Origin: Deltaproteobacteria bacterium
GTDB lineage: Bacteria > Desulfobacterota > Deferrimicrobia > Deferrimicrobiales > Deferrimicrobiaceae
Length of the DNA stretch: 64,000 nt
Assembly: GCA_016218975.1 (NCBI GenBank)
Contig: JACRCO010000013.1
Location: forward strand, 30,433-94,432
Direction of reading: 5' to 3'
Position 1 is the stretch's first letter, and each line of letters begins with the position of its first letter. The translations under genes and the position numbers were made by a program. The notes beneath the pieces were generated by a model. It saw nothing but the letters and a program-made list of their open reading frames with translations. It was not told the DNA's origin and ran no database searches. Below are positions 55,547 to 62,876 of the stretch, in pieces.

Positions 55547-56374
55547 ATGAAAAAAGAGATACCGTTTTCGAAACTCAACGGCAGCGGGAACGATTTCCTG
55601 GTGATCGACAACCGCGACGGGATCATGCGCGGGATCGACCTTACCGCGTTCGTTCCGAAGGTCTGCGACCGCTCCCGTTCTCTCGGGGCCGACGGCGTGA
55701 TCTGCATCGAGAAGTCGCGCCGCGCCGATTTCCGCTGGCGGTTCTTCAACGCCGACGGCTCCCGCGCCGAGATGTGCGGCAACGGTGGCCGTTGCGCCGC
55801 CCGCTTCGCCGTGGAGAGGAAGATCGCGGGCGAATCGCTCTCTTTCGAGACGGACGCCGGCCTCGTACGGGCGGATGTTTCCGGGCGGCGTGTCAAGCTC
55901 CAGATGACGAAGCCTCACGGTCTCGCATTGTCGCAGCGTCTCACGCTGGGCGGGAAGAAGATCGAATACTCGTTCCTCGATACCGGCGTTCCCCACGCGG
56001 TCCTGTTCGTGCCCGAGCTGGAAAAGATCGATCTTATGGGGACCGGAAGAGGAGTCCGAACCCATCGGGCCTTCGCCCCCCGCGGGACAAACGTGAACTT
56101 CGTCCAGGTGAAGAAGGGGGAAGTGCGGGTCCGCACCTACGAGCGCGGCGTGGAGGGTGAAACGCTCGCGTGCGGGACGGGCGCGGTGGCGACGGGGATA
56201 CTTTGCGCGCTGCACGGCCGCGCGACGCCTCCCGTGCCGGTCCATACCCGCGGCGGCGAGGTGCTGACGATCCATTTCGATGCGGAGAAGGAGGGATTCG
56301 GGGAGGTCTGCCTTGAGGGGGACACCTCGTGGTCCTGCGACGGAATCATGTACAGGGAAGCCTATCGGTATTAG
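55547..56374 (+). CDS. dapF: Diaminopimelate epimerase
   Basis: A 275-residue racemase turning LL-DAP into meso-DAP. ATG 55547 has GGAGAG upstream and gives MKKEIPFSKLNGSGNDFLVI; an ATG at 55514 is less likely. The two catalytic cysteines are in MCGNGGRCAA and ETLACGTGAVA, and NFVQVKKGEVRVRTYERG is characteristic. The dapA gene follows 19 bases on, with a strong GGAGGGGAG ribosome site. Confidence 0.97.
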   Translation: MKKEIPFSKLNGSGNDFLVIDNRDGIMRGIDLTAFVPKVCDRSRSLGADGVICIEKSRRADFRWRFFNADGSRAEMCGNGGRCAARFAVERKIAGESLSFETDAGLVRADVSGRRVKLQMTKPHGLALSQRLTLGGKKIEYSFLDTGVPHAVLFVPELEKIDLMGTGRGVRTHRAFAPRGTNVNFVQVKKGEVRVRTYERGVEGETLACGTGAVATGILCALHGRATPPVPVHTRGGEVLTIHFDAEKEGFGEVCLEGDTSWSCDGIMYREAYRY

Positions 56375-56393
56375 GCGAAGGAGGGGAGACGAG

Positions 56394-57266
56394 ATGTTTC
56401 ACGGGGCCATCGTTGCGACGGTAACGCCGTTCCTGAACGGGAAGGTCGACAGGAAGTCGCTCAGGAAACTGGTGGAGTTCCAGATCAGGAACGGCACGGA
56501 CGGAATAGTTCCGTGCGGCACCACCGGGGAATCCGCGACCCTTTCGCACGACGAGCACAGGGCGGTCATAGACATCGTGGTTGAGTCAGCCGGCGGCCGG
56601 GTGCCCGTGATCGCGGGAACGGGTTCGAACAACACGAAGGAAGCGATCGAACTGACCCGCTACGCGAAGAAGGCCGGCGCCGACGCCGCGCTCGTAATAA
56701 CCCCGTATTACAACAAGCCCACGCAGGAGGGACTCTACCGCCACTTCCGCGCGGTCGCGGAATCGGCCGATATCCCGCTGGTCCTCTATAACGTGCCGGG
56801 ACGCACCGGTGTGAACATGGCGGCGGAAACGGTCGCGAGGCTTGCCGAAGTGAAGAACATCGTGGGGGTGAAGGAGGCGTCCGGGAACCTGGGGCAGGTG
56901 TGCGACATCCTCAGGTCGACTCCCAGGAAATTCTGCCTTCTCTCCGGGGACGACGGTCTCTTCTTCCCGATGATGGCGCTCGGCGCGAAGGGAGTGATCT
57001 CGGTCGCGTCGAACGTGGCGCCCAAGTCCATGGCGGACCTCTACGACGCGTTCGTCCTGGGGGAGGTCTCGCGCGCACGCGAGATCCATTACCGCCTCTG
57101 GCCGTTGTTCCACGTCCTGTTCATCGAGACGAATCCGATTCCCGCGAAAACGGCCCTCGCGATGATGAAGATGATCGGCGAGGAATTCCGCCTTCCCCTT
57201 TGCCCGATGTCGGACGGCGGACGCAAGAAGCTGGCCAGCGTCCTTTCCGACCTCCGCCTGGTGTAG
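56394..57266 (+). CDS. dapA: 4-hydroxy-tetrahydrodipicolinate synthase
   Basis: A 290-residue TIM-barrel aldolase. ATG 56394, behind GGAGGGGAG, gives MFHGAIVATVTPF. Motifs are GTTGESATLSHDEH, ITPYYNKPTQEGLYRHF with the catalytic Tyr, LYNVPGRTGVNM, the Schiff-base Lys in VGVKEASGNLGQV and LLSGDDGLFFPMMALGAKG. It condenses pyruvate with aspartate semialdehyde, and DapB, encoded 7 bases downstream, reduces the product. Confidence 0.97.
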   Translation: MFHGAIVATVTPFLNGKVDRKSLRKLVEFQIRNGTDGIVPCGTTGESATLSHDEHRAVIDIVVESAGGRVPVIAGTGSNNTKEAIELTRYAKKAGADAALVITPYYNKPTQEGLYRHFRAVAESADIPLVLYNVPGRTGVNMAAETVARLAEVKNIVGVKEASGNLGQVCDILRSTPRKFCLLSGDDGLFFPMMALGAKGVISVASNVAPKSMADLYDAFVLGEVSRAREIHYRLWPLFHVLFIETNPIPAKTALAMMKMIGEEFRLPLCPMSDGGRKKLASVLSDLRLV

Positions 57267-57273
57267 AGATCCC

Positions 57274-58086
57274 ATGGCCCGGGTCGTCGTCTGCGGAGCG
57301 ATGGGAAGGATGGGGAGGGCCATAATTTCGGCGCTTTCGGAACGGCCGTTCGGCCTCGTGCTATCCGGAGCAGTGGAAGCCTCGGGGCATCCTCTCCTCG
57401 GCCAGGACGCCTTCGAGGCGGCGGGGGCCGGGAAAGCAGGCGTGCCCGTGACCGCGGATTTTCCCAAGGCGCTCGCCTCGGCCGACGTCGCGATAGATTT
57501 CACGCATGCATCCAATTCCGTGGAGCATGCCCGCCTGGCCGCGGAAGCGGGGAAAGCGCTCGTAATCGGAAGCACCGGCCTTTCGCCGGAGCAGCAGGCG
57601 GCGGTGAAGGACGCCGCGAAACGCATTCCCTGCGTTCTTTCACCGAACATGAGCGTCGGCGTCAACCTGATGTTCCAGGTAGCGGCCGACGTCGCGAAAG
57701 TGCTGGGAGACGACTACGACGTGGAGATAGTAGAGGTCCACCACCGGTTCAAGAAGGATTCCCCTTCCGGCACCGCCGTTAAACTGGCGGATTCGGTCGC
57801 GGAGGCCCTCGGCCGCGACATGAAGGATTCCGGCGTGTACGGCAGGAAAGGGATGGTCGGGGAGCGCACGAAGAAGGAGATCGGGGTGTTCGCGGTGAGA
57901 GCGGGAGACGTCGTCGGCGAGCACACCCTCGTTTTCGGCGGGATCGGCGAACGGTTCGAGATCACCCATCGCGCCCACAGCCGCGATACGTTCGCCCGCG
58001 GTGCGGTCCGGGCAGCGGCCTGGGTGGCCGGAAAGCCCAACGGCCTGTACGACATGCGGGCCGTGCTCGGGTTTGGCGCTAAATGA
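57274..58086 (+). CDS. dapB: 4-hydroxy-tetrahydrodipicolinate reductase
   Basis: A 270-residue NAD(P)H reductase. The nucleotide loop VVVCGAMGRMGRAI, DFTHASNSVEHARLA, IGSTGLSPEQQAAV, SPNMSVGVNLMF and the catalytic VEVHHRFKKDSPSGTAVKLA are present, with AVRAGDVVGEHTLVFGG and IGERFEITHRAHSRDTFARG split nearby. Normal length. The stop overlaps the downstream FAH gene by 4 bases. Confidence 0.97.
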   Translation: MARVVVCGAMGRMGRAIISALSERPFGLVLSGAVEASGHPLLGQDAFEAAGAGKAGVPVTADFPKALASADVAIDFTHASNSVEHARLAAEAGKALVIGSTGLSPEQQAAVKDAAKRIPCVLSPNMSVGVNLMFQVAADVAKVLGDDYDVEIVEVHHRFKKDSPSGTAVKLADSVAEALGRDMKDSGVYGRKGMVGERTKKEIGVFAVRAGDVVGEHTLVFGGIGERFEITHRAHSRDTFARGAVRAAAWVAGKPNGLYDMRAVLGFGAK

Positions 58087-58847
58087 AGATCCTGCGGTTC
58101 GAGGAGTCGGGAAGGGCCGCGTACGGGGTGCTGAACCCGGCGGACGGCGAGATCCGGGAAATTTCCGGTACGCCGTTCGGGGAGTTCCGCCCCACCGGGA
58201 GCCGCTTCGGGCTTAAGGATGTGCGCCTGCTGGCGCCCGTTTCGCCTTCGAAGATCGTCGCGGTCGGGCTCAATTACAAGGACCACGCGCGCGAGATGGG
58301 GAAAAAGATCCCCGAAGAGCCGCTCATTTTCCTGAAAGCCCCTTCCGCCCTGAACCATCCGGGAGGGGACATCGTGTATCCAAAGGCGTCGCAGCGTGTG
58401 GACTACGAGGCGGAGTTGGCCGTGGTGATCGGCCGGCCGGCGAAAAACGTCGCCGAGCGCGATGCGCCGTCGTTCATCCTCGGGTACACCTGCATCAACG
58501 ACGTGACGGCGAGGGATCTCCAGGCGAAGGACGGACTGTACGCCCGCGCGAAGGGATTCGACACTTTCGCCCCGCTCGGTCCATGGATAGAGACCGGGAT
58601 CGATCCTTCCTCCCTTGGGGTCCGCTGCACGGTCAACGGAGAGAAGAAACAGGACGGGAACACCCGGGAGATGGGGGCTTCGGTGTACCGCCTCGTGGAA
58701 TACGTTTCGCACATCATGACGCTTCTGCCGGGCGATGTGATCGCGACCGGGACCCCGCCGGGAGTGGGGCCGGTCCGGGTGGGGGACGTCATGACGGTGG
58801 AAGTGGAAGGAATCGGCGCCCTGACCAACCGGGTCGTCTCGCCTTGA
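58083..58847 (+). CDS. Fumarylacetoacetate hydrolase (FAH)-family protein
   Basis: A 254-residue protein of the FAH/acylpyruvase superfamily. An N-terminal small domain (ILRFEESGRAAYGVL) precedes the catalytic fold: KIVAVGLNYKDHAREM, PLIFLKAPSALNHPGGDI, DYEAELAVVIG with metal Glu residues, YTCINDVTARDLQ, GFDTFAPLGPWI and TGTPPGVGPVRVGDVM. Family members cleave C-C bonds or hydrate/decarboxylate keto acids. Being translationally coupled to dapB and 25 bases from dapL, it may clean up a side product of the pathway (inference); substrate unknown. Confidence 0.9.
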   Translation: MKILRFEESGRAAYGVLNPADGEIREISGTPFGEFRPTGSRFGLKDVRLLAPVSPSKIVAVGLNYKDHAREMGKKIPEEPLIFLKAPSALNHPGGDIVYPKASQRVDYEAELAVVIGRPAKNVAERDAPSFILGYTCINDVTARDLQAKDGLYARAKGFDTFAPLGPWIETGIDPSSLGVRCTVNGEKKQDGNTREMGASVYRLVEYVSHIMTLLPGDVIATGTPPGVGPVRVGDVMTVEVEGIGALTNRVVSP

Positions 58848-58872
58848 AGGAAAAATCCTGCGCAGGGGGAAT

Positions 58873-60051
58873 ATGACCGCCATGAGCCGCTTTTCTCTGT
58901 CCCGCCGCATCCAGTCCCTTCCGCCGTACCTGTTCGCGGAGCTCGACCGGAAGAAGCAGGAGGTCCGCGCGAAGGGAATGGACATCATCGATCTCGGGGT
59001 GGGAGATCCCGATCGGCCGACGCCGAAGTTCGTCGTCGACCGGATGAAGAAGGAAGCCGCGGTGGGCGCCAACCACCAGTACCCGTCCTACGAAGGGCTG
59101 CCGGAGTTCCGCGCCGCGGCGGCGAAATGGTACCGGGAAAGGTTCGGCGTGTCCCTCGACCCTGCGGGCGAGGTCGTAGCCTTGATCGGCTCGAAGGAAG
59201 GGATCGCACATTTCCCGCTGGCCTTCGTCGATCCCGGCGACGTGGTGCTGGTCCCGGACCCCGGCTACCCCGTCTATCACATAGCGACGATGTTTTCGGG
59301 GGGGAAATCCCACTTCATGCCCCTGAAGCGGGAAAACGGCTTCCTGCCCGAATTGGAAAAAATACCTGCCGCCGCGCTCGCGAAGGCGAAGATCCTTTTC
59401 CTTAACTATCCGAACAATCCGACCTCGGCGGTGGCCGACCGGGCTTTCTACCGCAAGGTTCTCGCCTTCGCGGAGGAGCACGACCTCATCGTGGCCCACG
59501 ACGTCGCGTACACGGAGATCTATTTCGACGGCGCGAAACCCATGAGCATCCTCGAGCTTCCGGGGGCGAAGAAGCGCTGCATCGAGTTCCATTCCCTTTC
59601 GAAAACCTACAACATGACCGGCTGGCGGATCGGATTCGCAGTGGGGAACCCGGAGCTCGTGGGCGGCCTGGGGAAGGTCAAGACGAACGTGGACAGCGGC
59701 GTATTCCAGGCCATCCAGGGGGCTGCCGTCGCGGCCCTGCAATCGGGCGACAAGGCCACGGACGCCATCCGCAAGACATACCAGGAACGCAGGGACGTCC
59801 TGATACCTGGTCTTCGCGCCCTGGGTCTCGACCCGGTTATGCCGCGGGCCACCTTCTATGTCTGGATTCCCGTCCCGAAGGGGTACACGTCGGCCACTTT
59901 CTGCGAGCACCTCCTTACGAAAACCGGGATCGTCACGACGCCGGGGAACGGTTTCGGAGCGAGCGGCGAAGGATACGTCCGCATGGCGCTGACCAAGGAA
60001 AAGGGGCGCATACGGGAAGCTCTCGACAGGATAAGGAAAGCAGGGTTTTAG
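58873..60051 (+). CDS. dapL: LL-diaminopimelate aminotransferase
   Basis: A 392-residue fold-type I PLP enzyme. Visible are SRRIQSLPPYLFAELDRKK, IIDLGVGDPDRPTPKFVVD, HQYPSYEGLPEFRAA, LNYPNNPTSAVAD, AHDVAYTEIYFDG and the PLP Lys in FHSLSKTYNMTGWRIGFAVG. Sequence and context (dapF, dapA, dapB) favour DapL, which converts tetrahydrodipicolinate straight to LL-DAP, bypassing acylated intermediates. A general aspartate-type aminotransferase role cannot be ruled out. ATG 58873; ATG 58882 is an alternative. Confidence 0.9.
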   Translation: MTAMSRFSLSRRIQSLPPYLFAELDRKKQEVRAKGMDIIDLGVGDPDRPTPKFVVDRMKKEAAVGANHQYPSYEGLPEFRAAAAKWYRERFGVSLDPAGEVVALIGSKEGIAHFPLAFVDPGDVVLVPDPGYPVYHIATMFSGGKSHFMPLKRENGFLPELEKIPAAALAKAKILFLNYPNNPTSAVADRAFYRKVLAFAEEHDLIVAHDVAYTEIYFDGAKPMSILELPGAKKRCIEFHSLSKTYNMTGWRIGFAVGNPELVGGLGKVKTNVDSGVFQAIQGAAVAALQSGDKATDAIRKTYQERRDVLIPGLRALGLDPVMPRATFYVWIPVPKGYTSATFCEHLLTKTGIVTTPGNGFGASGEGYVRMALTKEKGRIREALDRIRKAGF

Positions 60052-60092
60052 CCGGCAATTCGAGGAACTCATCGCGCGACGACGTACTCCTA

Positions 60093-60551
60093 TTGTTGGG
60101 GAGCAACGTCGGGCGGCGGGAAACGCGGCTGCGTGAAGGCGTCGATCGCCTCTCCCTGAAAATGGAGGTCGTCCGGGTTTCGCGCGTATACGCGTCGGAG
60201 CCGTGGGGAAAGCCGGACCAGCGGTGGTTCCTGAACATCGCAGTACTTGGAAAGTGCGCCCTTTCGCCCGTCAGGCTCCTGGAGTTCGTGAAGGAAGTGG
60301 AGGCGGCTGCGGGGCGGAAAGCGAGGGAAAGATGGGGGCCGCGCGAACTGGACGTCGACATCCTGCTTATGGGAGATAAAGTCGTGAGGAGACCGGATCT
60401 CGTAATACCCCATCCCCGCATGTCGGAGCGGCGCTTCTGCCTCCTGCCTGCGTCGGAAATAGCCCCCTCGGCGGTCGTCCCCCCGGGGAGGAATACGATA
60501 TCGGATCTCCTGAAATCGTGCAGGGATCCGCTCGAGGTGTATCCGTTATGA
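60093..60551 (+). CDS. folK: 6-hydroxymethyl-7,8-dihydropterin pyrophosphokinase
   Basis: A folate-pathway kinase of about 150 residues. The family core is clear: LGSNVGRRETRL near the start, SEPWGKPDQRWFLN, ARERWGPRELDVDILLMGD with the catalytic Asp pair, and LVIPHPRMSERRFCLLPASEI. The start is uncertain: the in-frame sequence upstream has no ATG or GTG, and TTG 60093 has no ribosome site and would trim the usual first strand (VLLLLGSN). A rarer start codon is possible. It lies 42 bases after dapL and overlaps the TPR lipoprotein gene. Confidence 0.9.
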   Translation: MLGSNVGRRETRLREGVDRLSLKMEVVRVSRVYASEPWGKPDQRWFLNIAVLGKCALSPVRLLEFVKEVEAAAGRKARERWGPRELDVDILLMGDKVVRRPDLVIPHPRMSERRFCLLPASEIAPSAVVPPGRNTISDLLKSCRDPLEVYPL

Positions 60552-61147
60552 ACACGCGTCCCGTAATGGCGAATCCCCGCATATTCATGTTATGGAAAGC
60601 GGTTGCCCTGGCCGTACTGGCGCTATTCCTGGCCGGCGGCGCCGCCTGCCGAAGAAAGAGCGAAGCGCCTCCCCCTGCCGGAGAGACGGAGACCATCAAC
60701 CTTAACGCCCTTTCCCAGATAGAGAATTACAAGGAGATTCTTAAAAAGGATCCCGGCAACCTGCAGGCGTTGATCAACATCGGGAACCTCTACTTCGACA
60801 CCCGGCAGGACCTTCAGGCGATCGAACATTACCGGAAGGCCCTTGCGCTTGACCCACGCAACGTGAACATCAGGACCGACATGGCGATTTGTCTACGCCG
60901 CTCGGGAAATCCCGACGGGGCTGTCGAGGAATTGAAAAAAGCCATTTCGATCGATCCCAGGCACGCGCAATCCCGCTTTAATCTGGGGATAATCCTCATC
61001 CACGACAAGGGGGATATCGAGGGAGGGATCCGGGCGTGGGAGGCCTTGTTGGAAAACATTCCGAATTACCAATATCGTGAAAATCTGAAAAGCGAAATCG
61101 AGCGGATGCGGGGAATGGCCGCGCAGCCGAAGCAAAGATTCAAATGA
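60548..61147 (+). CDS. TPR-repeat lipoprotein
   Basis: A 199-residue protein; ATG 60548 overlaps the folK stop as ATGA. Hydrophobic LWKAVALAVLALFLAGG precedes a lipobox AGGAAC with Cys34 followed by RRK. Three tetratricopeptide repeats span about residues 70-180: ALINIGNLYFDTRQDLQAIE, HYRKALALDPRNVNIR, GAVEELKKAISIDPRHA and FNLGIILIHDKGD. It probably serves as an envelope-anchored protein-interaction scaffold; the partner is unknown. Confidence 0.85.
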   Translation: MNTRPVMANPRIFMLWKAVALAVLALFLAGGAACRRKSEAPPPAGETETINLNALSQIENYKEILKKDPGNLQALINIGNLYFDTRQDLQAIEHYRKALALDPRNVNIRTDMAICLRRSGNPDGAVEELKKAISIDPRHAQSRFNLGIILIHDKGDIEGGIRAWEALLENIPNYQYRENLKSEIERMRGMAAQPKQRFK

Positions 61148-61360
61148 AACCCGTTTTAAATACCGTGGGAAGAGGCTGGAAAAATCTATAATGAGGTGTA
61201 TAAACAAGCCGTTACGGGTGTTTTAGTGTTTGACCTTTCGATATTTTTGCCCTGAGATAAACGATCTTTTCCTGTTGACACGTCTCTCCTTCTGGAATAT
61301 ATGTAACATTGTTTTGTTAATCCCCTAAAACACCGCCATCCAAGGATGGGAGGTTTGTAT
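61148..61360 (+). other. Intergenic region upstream of the iclR gene
   Basis: 213 AT-rich bases without a gene. They hold a strong -35 with an operator-like repeat (annotated separately) and a second possible -10 TATAAT (61187-61192) without a paired -35. The 10-mer GGTGTTTTAG (61217-61226) is complementary to CTAAAACACC (61325-61334). Confidence 0.5.
61275..61319 (+). promoter_or_regulatory. Predicted iclR promoter and adjacent operator-like inverted repeat
   Basis: TTGACA (61275-61280), a 17-base spacer and TATATG (61298-61303). TAACA (61304-61308) and TGTTA (61315-61319) form an inverted repeat with a 6-base spacer just downstream of the -10, where a repressor could block transcription. 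IclR proteins usually control themselves. Confidence 0.55.
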
Positions 61361-62140
61361 ATGGTACGTCGCGATAAATCGAACTATATCATCCAGTCGG
61401 TCGCCCATGCACTCGACGTCCTCGAGGAATTCCGGGGGGAGATGGACGAACTGGGTGTAACTGAACTCAGCAAGAAACTGAAGCTGCACAAAAACAACGT
61501 ATTCCGCATACTGGCGACTCTCCAGTCGAGGAATTACATCGAGCAGAACAGGACGAACGACAACTACCGCCTCGGCATAAAGTGCCTCGAGCTGGGGCAG
61601 ACTTTCATTCACCAAAGGGGTCTCCTGAAACAGGCGCAGCCGATTCTGCGCGAGCTTGCCGAAAGCTCGGCGGAAACCAGCTATCTCTCGATCCTCAGGA
61701 GCAGCGACGTGGTTTATCTCGACGCCGTGGAGACCACTTCGACGGTGCGCGTCGTTTCCCGCGTAGGCCTGCATATGCCCATTCATGCCACAGCTGCAGG
61801 GAAGGCGCTTATTGCATTCGAATCGGAAGAGGAACTGAAAAAACGCTTCCACGCGGAGCTTCAGAGGTTTACGAAGAATACGATCACATCTTCGGATGAT
61901 CTGCTTAACGAGCTTGCCGCTGTCCGGGAAAAGGAATACGCGGCCGACCTCGAGGAATTCGAGGACGGGTTGCGCTGCATCGCATCCCCCGTTCGGGACT
62001 ACACGCGCAAGGTGATCGCGGCCATCAGCGTGTCCGGCCCGGCCCACCGTCTCTCCGACGATCGGATCGCCCAATCGATCGGCCCCGAGGTCTCCCGCTG
62101 CGCGAAGGCGCTGTCCATGCGCCTCGGCTTCCGGGAATAA
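61361..62140 (+). CDS. IclR-family transcriptional regulator
   Basis: A 259-residue regulator. ATG 61361 has GGGAGG about ten bases upstream; an ATG at 61346 lacks one. A winged helix spans about 6-70 (IIQSVAHALDVLEEFRG, VTELSKKLKLHKNNVFRIL, LQSRNYIEQNRTNDNYRLG). The effector domain spans about 80-255 (LRELAESSAETSYLSILR, MPIHATAAGKALIAF, GLRCIASPVRDYTRKVIAAI). The ligand is unknown; family members often sense aromatic or short-chain acids. The next genes concern fatty-acid control, which may be related. Confidence 0.95.
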   Translation: MVRRDKSNYIIQSVAHALDVLEEFRGEMDELGVTELSKKLKLHKNNVFRILATLQSRNYIEQNRTNDNYRLGIKCLELGQTFIHQRGLLKQAQPILRELAESSAETSYLSILRSSDVVYLDAVETTSTVRVVSRVGLHMPIHATAAGKALIAFESEEELKKRFHAELQRFTKNTITSSDDLLNELAAVREKEYAADLEEFEDGLRCIASPVRDYTRKVIAAISVSGPAHRLSDDRIAQSIGPEVSRCAKALSMRLGFRE

Positions 62141-62213
62141 CCGGCACCGGCCGGCCTGATCTCCGCCAAACGGATCGCTTGACATCGCCACGGGTTTGGT
62201 GTTACCTCTTTTA

Positions 62214-62231
62214 TGAATGATGATTCATTCA
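62214..62231 (+). promoter_or_regulatory. FadR (TetR-type)-like operator
   Basis: TGAATGA-TGAT-TCATTCA is a perfect 7-bp inverted repeat with a 4-base spacer, 13 bases before the TetR gene ATG (62244). It closely matches the TGAATGA-N-TCATTCA type site recognised by the TetR-family FadR of Bacillus and Thermus, as I recall it. A TTGACA -35 lies at 62179-62184, so a repressor here would overlap the transcription start or leader. Confidence 0.75.
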
Positions 62232-62243
62232 ACAGGAGGGGCG

Positions 62244-62876
62244 ATGGCCAGGCGCGGGCCTCGGGGCGGCGGAGCCGAGAAACGGGACCGGATCCTCCGC
62301 GCCGCGATCAGGATTTTCTCCCAGAAAGGGTACTTCAATTCCAGGATTTCGGAGATCGCCCGGCTGGCGGGGGTCGCCGACGGGACGATCTATCTATATT
62401 TCAAGAACAAGGACGATCTCCTCATCTCCCTGTTCGAGGAGAAGATGGGAGAGGTGGTGGCCGATGTCCGGGCGCGCGTCTCCGACGGAAGCGACGCGCT
62501 TTCCCGCCTGAAGATATTCATCCGTAACCATATGGAACTTCTCGTGCGGGAGGCCGGCCTGATCGAAGTGATCCAGGTGGAGCTCCGGCAGAGCAACAAG
62601 TTCATGAAAGAGTACGTGCCCGTGAAATTCCTTGAATACCTGGACGTCATCAGCGGAATCCTCGAAGACGGAAAACGTGAAGGGATCTTCCGGCCCGACC
62701 TGAACGTCACCCTTGCGCGCAGGGCGATCTTCGGCGCGCTGGACGAGATATCGCTGGCCTACGTTCTTTCCCGGAAACGGAAATACGACCCGGAAGAAGC
62801 GGCGGCCGAGATCTTCCGGATATTCGCGGCAGGCCTTAAAACCCACGCACCTTCGGAAGGAGGGATCAGGCAATGA
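62244..62876 (+). CDS. TetR-family regulator, FadR-like
   Basis: A 210-residue repressor. ATG 62244 has AGGAGG just upstream; the longer frame from 62217 starts inside the operator. The helix-turn-helix is RDRILRAAIRIFSQKGYFNS, ISEIARLAGVADGTIYLYFKNKDDL split, and the helical C-terminal domain fits FadR (YsiA)-type regulators (IEVIQVELRQSNKFMKEYV, ALDEISLAYVLSRKRK). It likely binds the operator just before it and is released by long-chain acyl-CoA, with the downstream acyl-CoA dehydrogenase as a target (known for the family, inferred here). Overlaps that gene by ATGA. Confidence 0.88.
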   Translation: MARRGPRGGGAEKRDRILRAAIRIFSQKGYFNSRISEIARLAGVADGTIYLYFKNKDDLLISLFEEKMGEVVADVRARVSDGSDALSRLKIFIRNHMELLVREAGLIEVIQVELRQSNKFMKEYVPVKFLEYLDVISGILEDGKREGIFRPDLNVTLARRAIFGALDEISLAYVLSRKRKYDPEEAAAEIFRIFAAGLKTHAPSEGGIRQ

